Positions 39,338-50,200 of a stretch of DNA of 64,000 nucleotides are shown here, piece after piece. The translations under genes and the position numbers were made by a program. Source of the stretch: Alteromonas sp. KC3 (GTDB taxonomy: Bacteria; Pseudomonadota; Gammaproteobacteria; Enterobacterales; Alteromonadaceae); assembly GCF_016756315.1 (NCBI RefSeq), contig NZ_AP024235.1, positions 124,001 to 188,000 of the forward strand. The letters are read 5' to 3'. The stretch's first letter is position 1. Each line of letters begins with the position of its first letter. The notes beneath the pieces are model-generated. The model was not told where the DNA came from. It saw nothing but the letters and a program-made list of their open reading frames with translations, and made no database searches.

Positions 39338-42208
39338 CTAAAGCGAGATACGTGCTCGACTGCCTAGGCCTGGCCCGTACACAATGGCATTAAGCAGCAA
39401 TCGGTTAGTACCATGGGCAGCACCTCTAAAATTAGGCTGACCTGAAAACAGAATGATCTGCCCTTTTCCGTGTTGTTCACGGGTGAGATACGCTGTGTTG
39501 GCCACGCGCTGCTGCGCTTCAGGCCACAGCAAACCACTCATTCTCACGTTAAGCGTCTTACCTTCTGGCAAGCTGAACCAATGCGAGGCGGTTTTCTTAT
39601 CGTCTTCTTTTGCCTTTGGCGCATCTGTGTATACTCCTGCGCGCACTATAGCTTGGCTGTCATCGCCTGACATAAGCAAAGGCTGGCTACTATATAGCAG
39701 CGGTAACACGTCAGGCGTACCTGCCGTTAACCAATGCTTTTGATCTGTGCGGCCAGCGACAAAAGCACCGCTTGGCATAAAGATTTTCAACCATTTGTCT
39801 CTGCGTTTAAGCGCTTCTTCACTTAACGGCTTAGGGGCGTTATCCCATGGGAAGTTAAATTCGGTATCCAATGTATGTGACATGGTTGCTTTGGTGGCCA
39901 CCTCATTATCAAGGGCCATCATTTCGCGCATTAAAGATACATCGTAGTCAAAGGCTTTATCGAAACTGTTTTCAAGCGTTTTAACCTTTGCTATGCCGTC
40001 TTTACCGGCCAAGGCAGCGGCACTTCGGCTGTGAGCAATTAATGTTCCGCCGTCATTTACCCAGTCCTTGAGCGTGGCTTGAGCCTTTTTATCTAGAGCC
40101 CCGTAGCTGGTAGGTAGCACAAGTACATTGTAACGTCGCAAGTCGGTGCGGTTTAGCGCATTAATATCAAGTTGGCTATGGCGAATACCCAAGTGAGAGT
40201 CAATGCTGTGCCACGTAGCACCTACGTCGTAGCTTGACACGTTTCCATGACTCAAAAGAGCGACTTGTGGCCTTGCAAGTAGCGCGAAATGCTCACCGCC
40301 CCATTCAGGTAAATCACCTTCACCAAATCCGGTAGCCGTTGAATAAACGGCGATATTTAACTCGGCAGCGGTTTGCGCGATAGCGCCGGCTAAATCATCA
40401 ACCCTTGGGTTGTCGGTGACAGTAACGGCAATAGAGCCTCTATTAAATCGTTTCCCTTCATACTCTGAGACTTCATCAACAAATCGCACATAAACGCCAC
40501 GCTCCATTAATCGCGCTGCGAAGGCGACAGAGCGGTCGTCTGCACCATCGACTAACCATGCAATGGCGTTGTCGTTTAACTGACTTTGTGGTGTTGACGT
40601 AGAGTATGGTGTTAGATTTCGCGTTAAGTCCTCAGGTACGGTAACGCTTTCTAAGCCGTACATCATAGTTAGGTTCCATGCTGTTGTGTCGTACATTAGC
40701 GATGAACCATCACGCAGCGTGCGTTGACGCTCTTCAAGTAGCACAGCATCATTTACTCCAGCGTCAAACTCTAATATAGCGGCAATTAAAGGCGCTTCGG
40801 GTTGACGGTTAGGCACGACAATACTGCCTTTAGGGATCACAAAATCCTTTTCGGTTGTGCCTTGTTGCGTAACGGCCTTACTTACCTTAATGGCTTTATC
40901 GGCAACATAAACTTGAATATCTTGTGCGAGTAGCTTGGCTACCAAATTATTAGTTCTACCCACATTATCGTTTGCAAGGATCACATAGGTACGGTTAGCA
41001 AACTTACCCTTTGCGGCAACATTATTCTTTCTGCCTTGCCAGTAGTCTTGATACATCGCTTTGCTGTGTTTATCGAGTGTCTTAAGGTTGGCGATAGTCG
41101 ATACGAATTGGTGGTGTACTGACTCGATATACGTTTGAACCGTGCCTTCTGGACGTCTAACGCCATCTTCTGCCATGCGAGATTGTTCATACAAAATATG
41201 CATGGTGCCGCGATACTCGGCATAGTTGGAGTAACCGGGGTACCAGTTTTCAAACCATTCTCCGGTGTAGTAACGCCAGCCCTTTTCATCAAACGCTGAA
41301 GACTGGTCTTTTGCGAAGGTACGTGCCCATTTTTGTAAGTTAGGGTCGATGTTGTGGTTTAATGGTTGGCGTGGCGGACCCATCAAATAGGTATCTTGAC
41401 TACCCATTTCATGACCATCAATCATTAGCTGTGGTCGCCACTGATTAATCAGGCCAACGCGTCCTACCGTTTCGGGTTGTGTGAGATAGAAAAAGTCGCG
41501 ATTTAAGTCAAAAAAGTAATGATTTGTTCTACCGTAAGGCCAGTCACCTCGGTGCAATAACGACTGATCATCAACATTTGGTGCAGTACCGCGATATTGC
41601 TCTAGCGACTTGGCAAAGCGCGCTCTGCCATCAGGGTTCATCATAGGGTCGATAACAACAATCATGTCATCAAGTAGCGCATCGACTTCGCCACTTTCAC
41701 TGGCAATTAAATGATAAATAGCGGTAAGCGCGGCGTCTGCGCCAGAGGTTTCATTGCCGTGAATTGAATAAGCCATCCACGCAACGGCAGGGAGTCTATC
41801 AATAATTGCCTTCGCCTGGGTGTCATTTGTTGAAAGTGGGTCGGCAAGCTTTTGAATATCAGCATGAACCTCATCAAGCGATGCTAAGCGACTTGGTGTT
41901 GAAATAAAGACCGCAAGCAATGGGCGGCCTTCGTGTGTGCGTGCGTATTCTACAACGTGTAATTTATCTGACTGCGATGCCCATGTAACCACCGCGTTAT
42001 GGATTTGCTCTGGTGTGGCAACTCTAGAACCTATTGGAAAGCCAAGTAACGTATCTGGATGGGTTATTTGGCTATTGTAGCTACCCGACAAGAGTTCGCC
42101 AGAATACGCTAAGTCTGGGTCGTCGATAGGTTTCATTAATACTGCGGAGTGGGCGGGTAAAACCACGACGCTCAGCAGTAGTAAAAACCACTTTTTCATA
42201 GATTGCAT
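39338..42208 (-). CDS. Exported M14-family zinc carboxypeptidase-like protein
   Basis: 956 residues with a signal peptide (cleavage after PAHS). The N-terminal peptidase domain (about 50-370) shows HGNETSGADAAL, giving the H and E zinc ligands, and DLNRDFFYLTQPE. MIDGHEMGSQDTYLMGPP may supply the third His. The remaining about 550 residues include a class-I glutamine-amidotransferase-like segment (RYNVLVLPTSYG, LKDWVNDGGTLIAHS). It is probably a periplasmic or secreted peptidase. The start has AAGGA seven bases before the ATG. Confidence 0.88.
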   Translation of the reverse strand: MQSMKKWFLLLLSVVVLPAHSAVLMKPIDDPDLAYSGELLSGSYNSQITHPDTLLGFPIGSRVATPEQIHNAVVTWASQSDKLHVVEYARTHEGRPLLAVFISTPSRLASLDEVHADIQKLADPLSTNDTQAKAIIDRLPAVAWMAYSIHGNETSGADAALTAIYHLIASESGEVDALLDDMIVVIDPMMNPDGRARFAKSLEQYRGTAPNVDDQSLLHRGDWPYGRTNHYFFDLNRDFFYLTQPETVGRVGLINQWRPQLMIDGHEMGSQDTYLMGPPRQPLNHNIDPNLQKWARTFAKDQSSAFDEKGWRYYTGEWFENWYPGYSNYAEYRGTMHILYEQSRMAEDGVRRPEGTVQTYIESVHHQFVSTIANLKTLDKHSKAMYQDYWQGRKNNVAAKGKFANRTYVILANDNVGRTNNLVAKLLAQDIQVYVADKAIKVSKAVTQQGTTEKDFVIPKGSIVVPNRQPEAPLIAAILEFDAGVNDAVLLEERQRTLRDGSSLMYDTTAWNLTMMYGLESVTVPEDLTRNLTPYSTSTPQSQLNDNAIAWLVDGADDRSVAFAARLMERGVYVRFVDEVSEYEGKRFNRGSIAVTVTDNPRVDDLAGAIAQTAAELNIAVYSTATGFGEGDLPEWGGEHFALLARPQVALLSHGNVSSYDVGATWHSIDSHLGIRHSQLDINALNRTDLRRYNVLVLPTSYGALDKKAQATLKDWVNDGGTLIAHSRSAAALAGKDGIAKVKTLENSFDKAFDYDVSLMREMMALDNEVATKATMSHTLDTEFNFPWDNAPKPLSEEALKRRDKWLKIFMPSGAFVAGRTDQKHWLTAGTPDVLPLLYSSQPLLMSGDDSQAIVRAGVYTDAPKAKEDDKKTASHWFSLPEGKTLNVRMSGLLWPEAQQRVANTAYLTREQHGKGQIILFSGQPNFRGAAHGTNRLLLNAIVYGPGLGSRARISL

Positions 42209-42360
42209 GTGTGTTTCCTTGTTGTTTTTTTAATTTGATTTCGTTTTAACTACAACAATCTACATAGTGTAGTGTGTTTTTTGCTCGGTCAATCGGTCTG
42301 CGATGAAGCACTGCGTAATAGCGACCTCCCGCATCACTCTTTGAAGCATCAATCATTGGC

Positions 42361-43245
42361 TTATTTCAGTTGTTGCTTGGCAACGTGTTTTACGGCTTTG
42401 GTGAGGTCGCCTAAAGCCGCAGAATCTAATGTTATCCAGTGCCAGAAAAGCGGTACGCCTAATTCTTTGTCTGGGAAGAGGGAAACGAGGCTGCCTTCAT
42501 TCACTTCTTGGGTCACTTGTAGTGTAGGAAGTAGCGCCCAAACCACGCCATCTAGCGCCATTTTGACAAAGCCGTGTGATGACGGGTACCAATGGCAGGT
42601 GGTAAACGACGGCGCCATGTTTAAGCATTCTCGTTGATAGTCGGTCAGTAGGGTGACATCGTATTCGTCGTACAATAAGCCAGGGGTTTGCATTACCGCT
42701 TCAGCGTCAATGCCTTTTGAAAGGTAACGCTCAATAAAACGGGGGGAAGCATAAAGTTGATACTTCATTGTTCCCAAGCGAAGTGATTGACCGCCCGTAA
42801 CAGGTGTTCCAGTTTGGCTTATGCACGCCATAACACGGCCTTGCTGTAGTATGTCGCGGGTTTGTGTTTGGTCGGCATTAACGATATGCACGGGGTTTGC
42901 CCGAGTGTCGCTAAACTTCGCCAGAACTTGCGAAAACCACGTAGCCAACACATCATTGTTCACAGCGACACTAAGCGGCGCTGCGCTCGCGGTTAAACCA
43001 CTTTGTATATTTAATGCTTCTTCCAACACACTGACTTTCTGAATGTGGGCAAGTAGCTCGTTGCCCAGAGGTGTTGGGCGTAGTGGCTTGGTGCGCACTA
43101 ATACTGGCCCGCCAACACTCTGCTCTAAGCGCTTAATTTTTTGAGAAACGGCAGACTGAGTAAGACTTAGCGCTTGCGCACCTTTTTCGAAACCGCCATA
43201 ACGCAATACCTCGTGAAAGCAACGCAATGCATCGTAGTCCAGCAT
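42361..43245 (-). CDS. argP: LysR-family regulator ArgP
   Basis: 294 residues. LysR helix-turn-helix at the N-terminus (ALSLTQSAVSQKIKRLEQSVG) followed by an effector-binding domain. It matches the ArgP (IciA) subfamily in overall sequence, and it is divergent from an argO-type arginine exporter gene, the known target of ArgP. The ATG at 43245 has AGAGG seven bases upstream and is preferred over the TTG at 43251. The intergenic 190 bases should hold the ArgP site. Confidence 0.9.
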   Translation of the reverse strand: MLDYDALRCFHEVLRYGGFEKGAQALSLTQSAVSQKIKRLEQSVGGPVLVRTKPLRPTPLGNELLAHIQKVSVLEEALNIQSGLTASAAPLSVAVNNDVLATWFSQVLAKFSDTRANPVHIVNADQTQTRDILQQGRVMACISQTGTPVTGGQSLRLGTMKYQLYASPRFIERYLSKGIDAEAVMQTPGLLYDEYDVTLLTDYQRECLNMAPSFTTCHWYPSSHGFVKMALDGVVWALLPTLQVTQEVNEGSLVSLFPDKELGVPLFWHWITLDSAALGDLTKAVKHVAKQQLK

Positions 43246-43437
43246 ATTCAAGCCTCTGTGAAAAAACCGTTATAACTATTAATTTTGTTAATTAAAAACA
43301 AATATCATTAATTTAATTTAGTTTCAAAAGCTGTATAAAATCAAGTCAGTTGTAGAGAAAAGCTTGGTGTTAGCCGTTTGCATTTCAGAGAGCGGGCTAA
43401 CATAAATTGTAAATATAGAGTGTGTGAGGCGTAGGTT

Positions 43438-44040
43438 ATGTTGGCGGCGGCAACAAGCGGTTTTGTAATGGGCGGTACCCTAATTATTGCGGTAGGAGCG
43501 CAAAATAGCTTTCTAATAGAGCAATCGATGAAGCGACAATGGACAACCCTATTTGTATTGTTGTTTATTCTTAGCGATGCCATTTCAATAAGCCTAGGTG
43601 CAATGGGCTTTGGGTTGTTGCTACAGGAGTACCCGACGCTAGTGACAATTACCAAGTGGGCAGGTGTCGCCTTTTTACTTTGGATTGCCTACAACAAAAT
43701 TAAGTCTTCGATGGCAAACGATGCCTTAGTGTTAGAGATGGCAAAAAAGCAATTATCGTTTAAAAAAGCCTTTCTTATCGCTTTGGCAGTAACATGGCTT
43801 AACCCGCATTTTTACCTTGATACGCTGTTGTTAATGGGCAACTTGGCCAGTCAGTGGCAAGAAAACAAGTGGTGGTTCGTGGGCGGTGCCATTGGTGCTT
43901 CGGTTGTGTGGTTTGTCGGTTTGAGTACGCTTACGGCTCGTTTTGCGCATCATATGCAGCGTCCTAATTTCTGGCGTTGGTTCAATCGCCTGAATGCGGC
44001 GGTATTGGGGATGGTAAGTCTGCAATTAGCCAGCTTGTAA
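43438..44040 (+). CDS. argO: LysE/ArgO-type basic amino acid exporter
   Basis: 200 residues with about six membrane helices. The LysE family signature is present: GTLIIAVGAQNSFLIEQ near the N-terminus and VTWLNPHFYLDTLLLMG in the middle. It exports arginine or lysine. The divergent argP gene supports the ArgO assignment. A strong terminator follows. Confidence 0.92.
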   Translation: MLAAATSGFVMGGTLIIAVGAQNSFLIEQSMKRQWTTLFVLLFILSDAISISLGAMGFGLLLQEYPTLVTITKWAGVAFLLWIAYNKIKSSMANDALVLEMAKKQLSFKKAFLIALAVTWLNPHFYLDTLLLMGNLASQWQENKWWFVGGAIGASVVWFVGLSTLTARFAHHMQRPNFWRWFNRLNAAVLGMVSLQLASL

Positions 44041-44085
44041 TTACGCCCTAGCTAGCCTTGCGTAAAGTAGACAGCTCATTTGCTT

Positions 44086-44112
44086 AAAAAGCCCGCGTAA
44101 AGCGGGCTTTTG
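44086..44112. terminator. Bidirectional terminator between argO and the DUF1499 gene
   Basis: AAAAA-GCCCGC-GTAAA-GCGGGC-TTTT: a strong stem with an A-run on one side and a T-run on the other, in the gap between convergent genes. Confidence 0.85.
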
Positions 44113-44130
44113 CGTATTTTTATTCAGGCG

Positions 44131-44847
44131 CTAGTTGTAGCCCAATTGTTTGCGTAGCTCTGCCATAAAGGCGTTTATGCGTTCAGCGTTTTTACCCAAG
44201 TCGCTTTCACCGACGCGAGATTTACTGCGCACATCGACCAAGGTGTCGTCGTTTTTAGCGGTTAAGCGAATAACTACGTCGTCTTTAAAGCCAAACCATG
44301 CCGTTGTATCAGTCGCCTCTAGTGTATTGGGAAGCGCGCCTTGCGTTACCCGCTCCCAACCCATAGCTTCAATGGCTTTTTCAGCTGCTGCAAACACTTC
44401 TTCAGGCTTCTGAGGGAGCAATTGGGTTTTAATTTCTGGGTACGCCTCTAATTGCTGCTTAGTGACTTCTCCGCCCTTGTAGCTCACAGGGTTTGGTGCA
44501 CCCTCGCGAAGTGGTGCAATAGCCACAAACTCAGGTGGATTGGTTACATCGGTGGTAATGTCATGAATACGCGGCACTGCGCTTGCTTTACTCATCATGC
44601 TTACTGGCATGCCAACCGCAACGAGCGCGAGAATGGCGTACACCAATGTGCTACCCCAATTAACGTTTTTACGATTAATGAGTACTTGCAAGATAATAAG
44701 AATAAGCGCTGCGCCACCTACATACACACCAAAACGTAATGATGTGAAAGCAGTGCCAAGGCTAACACCTGCATATTGATAAAGTGGGCCGGGCAAAACG
44801 ACCATAAAGAAGCCAAGAATACTGGCAAGGGCAATGAGTGCTTTCAA
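44131..44847 (-). CDS. Membrane protein with DUF1499 domain
   Basis: 238 residues. Three membrane helices in the first about 90 residues, then a DUF1499 domain (about 115-238) with RIHDITTDVTNPPEF and DVRSKSRVGESDLGKNAERI, the most conserved part. Function unknown. The start codon is TTG with GGAG five bases upstream. Confidence 0.88.
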   Translation of the reverse strand: MKALIALASILGFFMVVLPGPLYQYAGVSLGTAFTSLRFGVYVGGAALILIILQVLINRKNVNWGSTLVYAILALVAVGMPVSMMSKASAVPRIHDITTDVTNPPEFVAIAPLREGAPNPVSYKGGEVTKQQLEAYPEIKTQLLPQKPEEVFAAAEKAIEAMGWERVTQGALPNTLEATDTTAWFGFKDDVVIRLTAKNDDTLVDVRSKSRVGESDLGKNAERINAFMAELRKQLGYN

Positions 44848-45057
44848 GAGAACTCCAAATTTATTGTTGTCGTTAGTAAAGGTGCTACTTTAACAGTCTA
44901 AAATGACTTTTGGTTTACTTTTGCATGATAAAAAATGCTATCGCCACCTTGGCAATAAACATGAGCTACCATCTCAACTTACTATCCTACATTGATAGTG
45001 TTTGATTGCACCTTTAACATAGCGCATTGAATAGTTGAACGCGAATAACATGGAGTA

Positions 45058-45714
45058 ATGTCTTTGAATAACAACAGTGAAGCCATAAAGGGGTATGAAC
45101 TTAATGTCGAACTGTTAATAGATATACTCTCTACTATGCGTGAAGCATTCGCTGCTGGCACCAGCGAATTTTCACTTATTAGCCGTCTGAAACAACCCCC
45201 TTACTACTTTTTTGACGACGACGCACTGCGCGACCCCCTCATGCTGTTTAAAACCCATTTTGTACTCTTTCATGCGCTTTATCGTTTAAAGGCGCATTGG
45301 CAGCAAACGGGAACAGGCAATCTAGATATACATACGCTTAATATACAACTGCACGAGATATCACACGCATCGCATGGCGCAAGTGGGCTTCAAAACAAAG
45401 ACAAACTTGCTGAGTATTACCTTAACTGGGACAACTTTCAGCAAACAAATCGCAATGAAGTAGAAAGCTTGCTTGATGATTTTTGGCAGAGTATGGCAAA
45501 AGGTAGTGCCTGTGTGTTCTCACCGCAGGATATAGAAGAGGCGCATACACTGTTGCAGTTGCCTTCTGTTGAAAATGGCGATATGCCATTACCCACACTA
45601 AAAAAGCATTACAAGAAAGCATTGTTACAGGCTCATCCTGACAAAGGTGGGAGTCAAGCTGAAGCACAATCCATTATTCGCGCATTTCAAACACTCAGGC
45701 AGCACTATTCGTAA
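45058..45714 (+). CDS. J-domain (DnaJ-related) protein
   Basis: 218 residues. The N-terminal about 140 residues look like the DNAJ_related domain (LSTMREAFAAGTSEFSLISRL, FKTHFVLFHALYRL). The C-terminus has a J-domain with the HPD motif (LLQAHPDKGGSQAEAQ), so it would stimulate a DnaK ATPase. The J-domain is at the end of the protein. GGAG is only two bases before the ATG at 45058. A TTG at 45064 with spacing eight is an alternative start. Confidence 0.85.
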   Translation: MSLNNNSEAIKGYELNVELLIDILSTMREAFAAGTSEFSLISRLKQPPYYFFDDDALRDPLMLFKTHFVLFHALYRLKAHWQQTGTGNLDIHTLNIQLHEISHASHGASGLQNKDKLAEYYLNWDNFQQTNRNEVESLLDDFWQSMAKGSACVFSPQDIEEAHTLLQLPSVENGDMPLPTLKKHYKKALLQAHPDKGGSQAEAQSIIRAFQTLRQHYS

Positions 45715-46047
45715 AAATAGGATAAGAACGCATTAGGTACTCCTGTCTATTCGTATATTTTAAGCACCATTTTTACCGTTAACCGTTACTGACCGATAAG
45801 TTACGCAACTTCGGCTAGCTTCACTATCATTAGTGTAAAGATATGCGCACAATATGAGCTATATACGATGTAAAGCGTATAAGCAGTTGGCGTTTACTCA
45901 ATCTTATCATTACCTATTTCGTTATCGGGTTTTACCGACAAAACGCATGTTAGGGCATTGGAAGCGCGTAGCTAAAAGCACATTATTCTTAGGTAGGCAG
46001 GAGGCAACGCTTCCTGCTGTCATTCGTTATTGGGAAATAGAAAGTCT
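45715..46047. other. Intergenic leader ahead of the RND pump genes
   Basis: 333 bases without a confident gene. It contains a small open frame of 65 codons (45854-46051) that ends in an ATGA overlap with the pump's first gene and resembles no known protein. There is no good Shine-Dalgarno before its ATG. A short palindrome GTTACGCAAC lies near 45803. No TetR-type regulator gene is present next to the pump. Confidence 0.35.
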
Positions 46048-47190
46048 ATGAGTCGCATAGTTTATGTCACTGCAGCATTTGTTGCGCTGTTTGGTTTAGC
46101 CGCTTGTTCTAATGAAAGCGAGCAAGCGCAAGAGGCGCCGCAAGGCATGCCTGCACCTGCGGTGTCGGTTGTTACACTCACAAAGCAACCTGTAGTGCAT
46201 GAAATGATATTGCCAGGTCGAGTAAGTCCATCTCGACAATCTCAAGTTAGGCCGCAAGTAGATGGTGTTATCACAGAGCGCTTGTTTGAAGAAGGTGCCT
46301 ATGTTGAAAAGGGTCAGCAGCTTTATCAGATTGACGAGGCGCGTTATCTAGCACAGCTCAATAGCACAAGAGCGGACTTAAAAAGTGCGCAAGCTAATTT
46401 GAAAACACTAGAAGCAAAGGCGCGTCGCTATGACGACCTTGTGGCACAAAATGCGGTGAGTAAGCAAGAATATGACGATGTGATAGCACAAAAAGACCAA
46501 GCGCAAGCCGCTATTAGTGTTGCTGAAGCAGCGGTTGATGTTGCAAAGGTTAATATGGGCTACACCAAGGTGTATGCGCCTATTAGTGGGCGTATTAGTC
46601 GTTCATTTGTAACCGAGGGTACGCTTGTAACCACCAATCAAGCTCAACAGTTGGCAACCATAACGCAACTCGACCCTGTTTTCATTGATATGCAGGAGTC
46701 TGGCTCTGCAATTTTGACGTTACGTCAAGCAATGAGCAAGCAAGGTGCCATGGACGTTGAGCTTACCGTCGATGAAGCCACTGGTGAGCGTTACGGGCAA
46801 ACAGGTAGTGTTAAGTTTTCTGAAGTTACCGTCGATGAAACTACCGGCTCGGTGACGTTGCGCGCAGAAATGCCAAACCCCGACGATGTGCTATTACCAG
46901 GCTTGTTTGTAAAAGGGCATGTGATTACGGGGCGAGAAAACGCGCTGTTAGTTCCGCAGCGCGCTACAACCCGTCAGCCTGACGGTTCACTATCGGTTTA
47001 CGTGGTTAATCAAAACAATGAAGTGGAAGGTCGCACGCTAGATATTGGAAAAATTTACCGTGATAAATACGTGGTAAAAGGCGGCGTGAGTGAGGGCGAA
47101 CGCGTAATTGTTACCGGCTATCAAAAAGTGAAACCGGGGGCAAAAGTGAACCCTTCAGATTGGCAACCTTCATCACGCGGTTCTCGCTAA
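46048..47190 (+). CDS. RND efflux periplasmic adaptor (AcrA/MexA family) lipoprotein
   Basis: 380 residues. A lipoprotein signal ends in the lipobox LAAC (Cys at about residue 20). Then come the membrane-fusion protein parts: VRPQVDGVITERLFEEGAYV (lipoyl half), a coiled-coil hairpin with LNSTRADLKSAQANLKTLEAKARR, and the second lipoyl half VYAPISGRISRSFVTEGTLV. It links the inner-membrane pump to an outer-membrane channel, which is not encoded here. It precedes the pump gene by 21 bases. Confidence 0.92.
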   Translation: MSRIVYVTAAFVALFGLAACSNESEQAQEAPQGMPAPAVSVVTLTKQPVVHEMILPGRVSPSRQSQVRPQVDGVITERLFEEGAYVEKGQQLYQIDEARYLAQLNSTRADLKSAQANLKTLEAKARRYDDLVAQNAVSKQEYDDVIAQKDQAQAAISVAEAAVDVAKVNMGYTKVYAPISGRISRSFVTEGTLVTTNQAQQLATITQLDPVFIDMQESGSAILTLRQAMSKQGAMDVELTVDEATGERYGQTGSVKFSEVTVDETTGSVTLRAEMPNPDDVLLPGLFVKGHVITGRENALLVPQRATTRQPDGSLSVYVVNQNNEVEGRTLDIGKIYRDKYVVKGGVSEGERVIVTGYQKVKPGAKVNPSDWQPSSRGSR

Positions 47191-47211
47191 GCAAACAAGG
47201 AATTACGTATT

Positions 47212-50200
47212 ATGGCTCGTTTTTTTATAGACAGGCCCGTGTTTGCATGGGTACTGGCAATTATTACCATGATGGCAGGCGTGCTCGCCATCTCCACTTT
47301 GCCTATTGAGCAATATCCTAAGGTTGCACCGCCAACGGTGAGTATCAGCGCCGCCTACCCAGGTGCATCCGCCGAGACCGTCGAAAATTCAGTAACACAA
47401 GTTATCGAGCAGAACCTGTCAGGTATTGACAACCTGCGCTACTTTTCAGCAAGTAGCTCCAACAGCAGTATGTCGATTAATTTGACCTTTGAACCTGGGA
47501 CAGACCCGGACATTGCGCAGGTACAAACGCAAAATAAAGTACAAGGCGCATTACCTCTGTTACCTAATCAAGTTCAGCAACAAGGTGTCACGGTAACTAA
47601 GTCAAACAGTGCGTTTGCGCTGGTAATTGGCTTTTATTCTGAAGATGACACTATGACTCAATACGATTTGAGCGACATGCTGATATCACAATTTAGGGAT
47701 CCCATTTCCCGTGTGAATGGCGTTGGCAACGTAAGGGTATTCGGTGCGCAGCGTTCAATGCGTATTTGGTTAGACCCCGATAAATTGTATAGCTATAACC
47801 TGACACCTAATGACGTACAAGCTGCGGTTCAAGTGCAAAACACCGACGTGTCGGCGGGTCAGTTAGGTGGTATGCCGGCAATAGAAAACCAGCAAATAAA
47901 CGCAACCATTCAGGCGCAAAGTAGGCTTCAGACTGTAGACGACTTTGAAAGCATTGTATTGCGGGTAAATACTGACGGTTCGCAGGTGCGTGTACGCGAC
48001 GTGGCACGTGTAGAGCTTGGTGCTGAAAGTTACGATGTCATAGTTCGCTACGACAGAAATCCTGCGTCGGGTATGGCGGTTAGTTTGGCCTCAGGTGCAA
48101 ATGCATTGGACACCATTGAGGCAGTAAAAGCGCGGGTAGAAGAGCTCCGAGCAAACTTGCCCGACAGCGTAAAAGTTGTCTATCCGCTAGATAGCTCCCC
48201 CTTTATTGAGCTGTCGATAGAGTCGGTTGTACATACGCTTATTGAAGCGGTCGTATTGGTATTTTTAGTTATGCTGCTGTTCTTACAGAATTGGCGCGCA
48301 ACACTTATTCCTACCATCGCTGTTCCTGTAGTACTGCTGGGTACATTCGCAGTACTGCTCGCCTTTGGTTTTAGTATTAATGTGTTAACCATGTTTGCCA
48401 TGGTGCTTGCCATTGGCCTGTTGGTAGATGATGCGATTGTGGTGGTTGAAAACGTCGAACGCATCATGGAAGAAGAGGGGTTATCGCCTGCTGAAGCGAC
48501 CAAAAAGTCGATGAGCCAAATAACCGGGGCATTAGTCGGTATAGCCGCTGTGCTGTCTACTGTGTTTATTCCGATGGCATTTTTTAGCGGCTCGGCAGGG
48601 GCTATTTATCGACAGTTTTCTATCACCATAGTCTCAGCAATGGGGTTTTCGGTATTGGTTGCTATTGTGCTCTCACCTTCACTTTGCGCAACACTGCTAA
48701 AGAAACATCCAGAAGATCATGACAAAAACAAAGGTTTCTTTGGATGGTTTAATCGCAATTTCAACAAAGGTCGAGATGCGTATCAGCGCACCACAACACA
48801 TATGGCTGGCCGCTTGAAGCGTTACTTTGTGGTATACGGGTTACTTGTGGGCGGTATGGTTGTGATTTTTAATCAATTGCCGGGTGCCTTTTTACCTGAT
48901 GAAGACCAAGGCCGTATGATGGTGCTAGTAAGCACGCCGCCAGGCGCGACAGCTGGGCGTACCCTTGAATCGGTCAAACAGGTTGAAGACTATATTTTGG
49001 ATAACGAGCAAGAAGCCGTTAACGGTATGTTTGCAGTGGTTGGCTTTAGCTTTGCTGGGCAAGCGCAAAATGCGGGTATGGCGTTTTTGAACTTTAACGA
49101 CTGGGACGAACGCGATGAAAGTAATTCTGCATTTGCAGTAGTCGGGCGAGCCTTTGGTGCATTTAGTCAAATTCAGGATGCTTCAGCCTTTCCTATTGTA
49201 CCTCCGCCAATCATGGAGCTAGGCAATGCAACTGGCTTTGATGTGCAGCTGGTTGACCGTGCAGGCAATGGTCATGAGGCGTTGATGAATGCCCGTAACC
49301 AGTTGTTGGGCATGGCGGCTCAAAACCCTAAGCTGGCTGGCGTACGCCCCAACGGTTTAAGCGATGTACCCCAATTTAAAATTAACATCGACAGTGAAAA
49401 AGCGTCGGCACTAGGGTTAAACCTAAGTGAAATTAACAGTGCGCTACAAATAGCGTGGGGTTCAAGCTACGTTAACGACTTTATTGATAAGGGCCGTATT
49501 AAGCGTGTTTATATGCAGGCAGACGCGCCACATCGCATGACACCAGATGATTTAGACAAGTGGTTTGTGCGCAATAATGACGGCGAAATGGTAGCCTTTA
49601 GCACCTTTGCCACAACTGAGTGGGTGTATGGTTCACCGAAGCTTGAACGCTTCAACGGCGTATCATCAGTGAATATTCAAGGCAGTCCGGCCGAAGGCAT
49701 TTCATCGGGTGAAGCTATGGCTGAAATGCAAAAGTTAGTCTCTCAGTTGCCCCCAGGCTTTGCTATTGAGTGGTCAGGACTATCGTTTGAAGAGCAACAG
49801 GCGGGCTCACAGGCGCCTATGCTTTATGCCATTTCTATTCTTGTTGTGTTCTTATGCCTAGCCGCACTTTATGAGAGCTGGTCTGTACCATTTGCGGTTA
49901 TGTTAGTCGTGCCTTTAGGTATATTGGGCTCGGTAACTGCCGCTTACCTTTTCAACTTGCCTAATGACGTTTACTTGCAGGTGGCGTTTTTGACAACAGT
50001 TGGATTGGCGGCGAAGAACGCTATCTTGATTGTCGAATTTGCCAAAGAGCAATATGAGAATGGCGAAGACCTTATGACCGCCGTAGCCAATGCCGCTACC
50101 CAGCGATTCCGTCCTATTTTGATGACATCTATGGCCTTTATTCTAGGCGTTACGCCACTCGCTTTAGCAAGTGGCGCGGGTGCGGCAAGTCAAAATGCAA

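Noticed and set aside
42272..42637. 121-residue plus-strand open frame
   Set aside because: It lies opposite argP and is a shadow frame.
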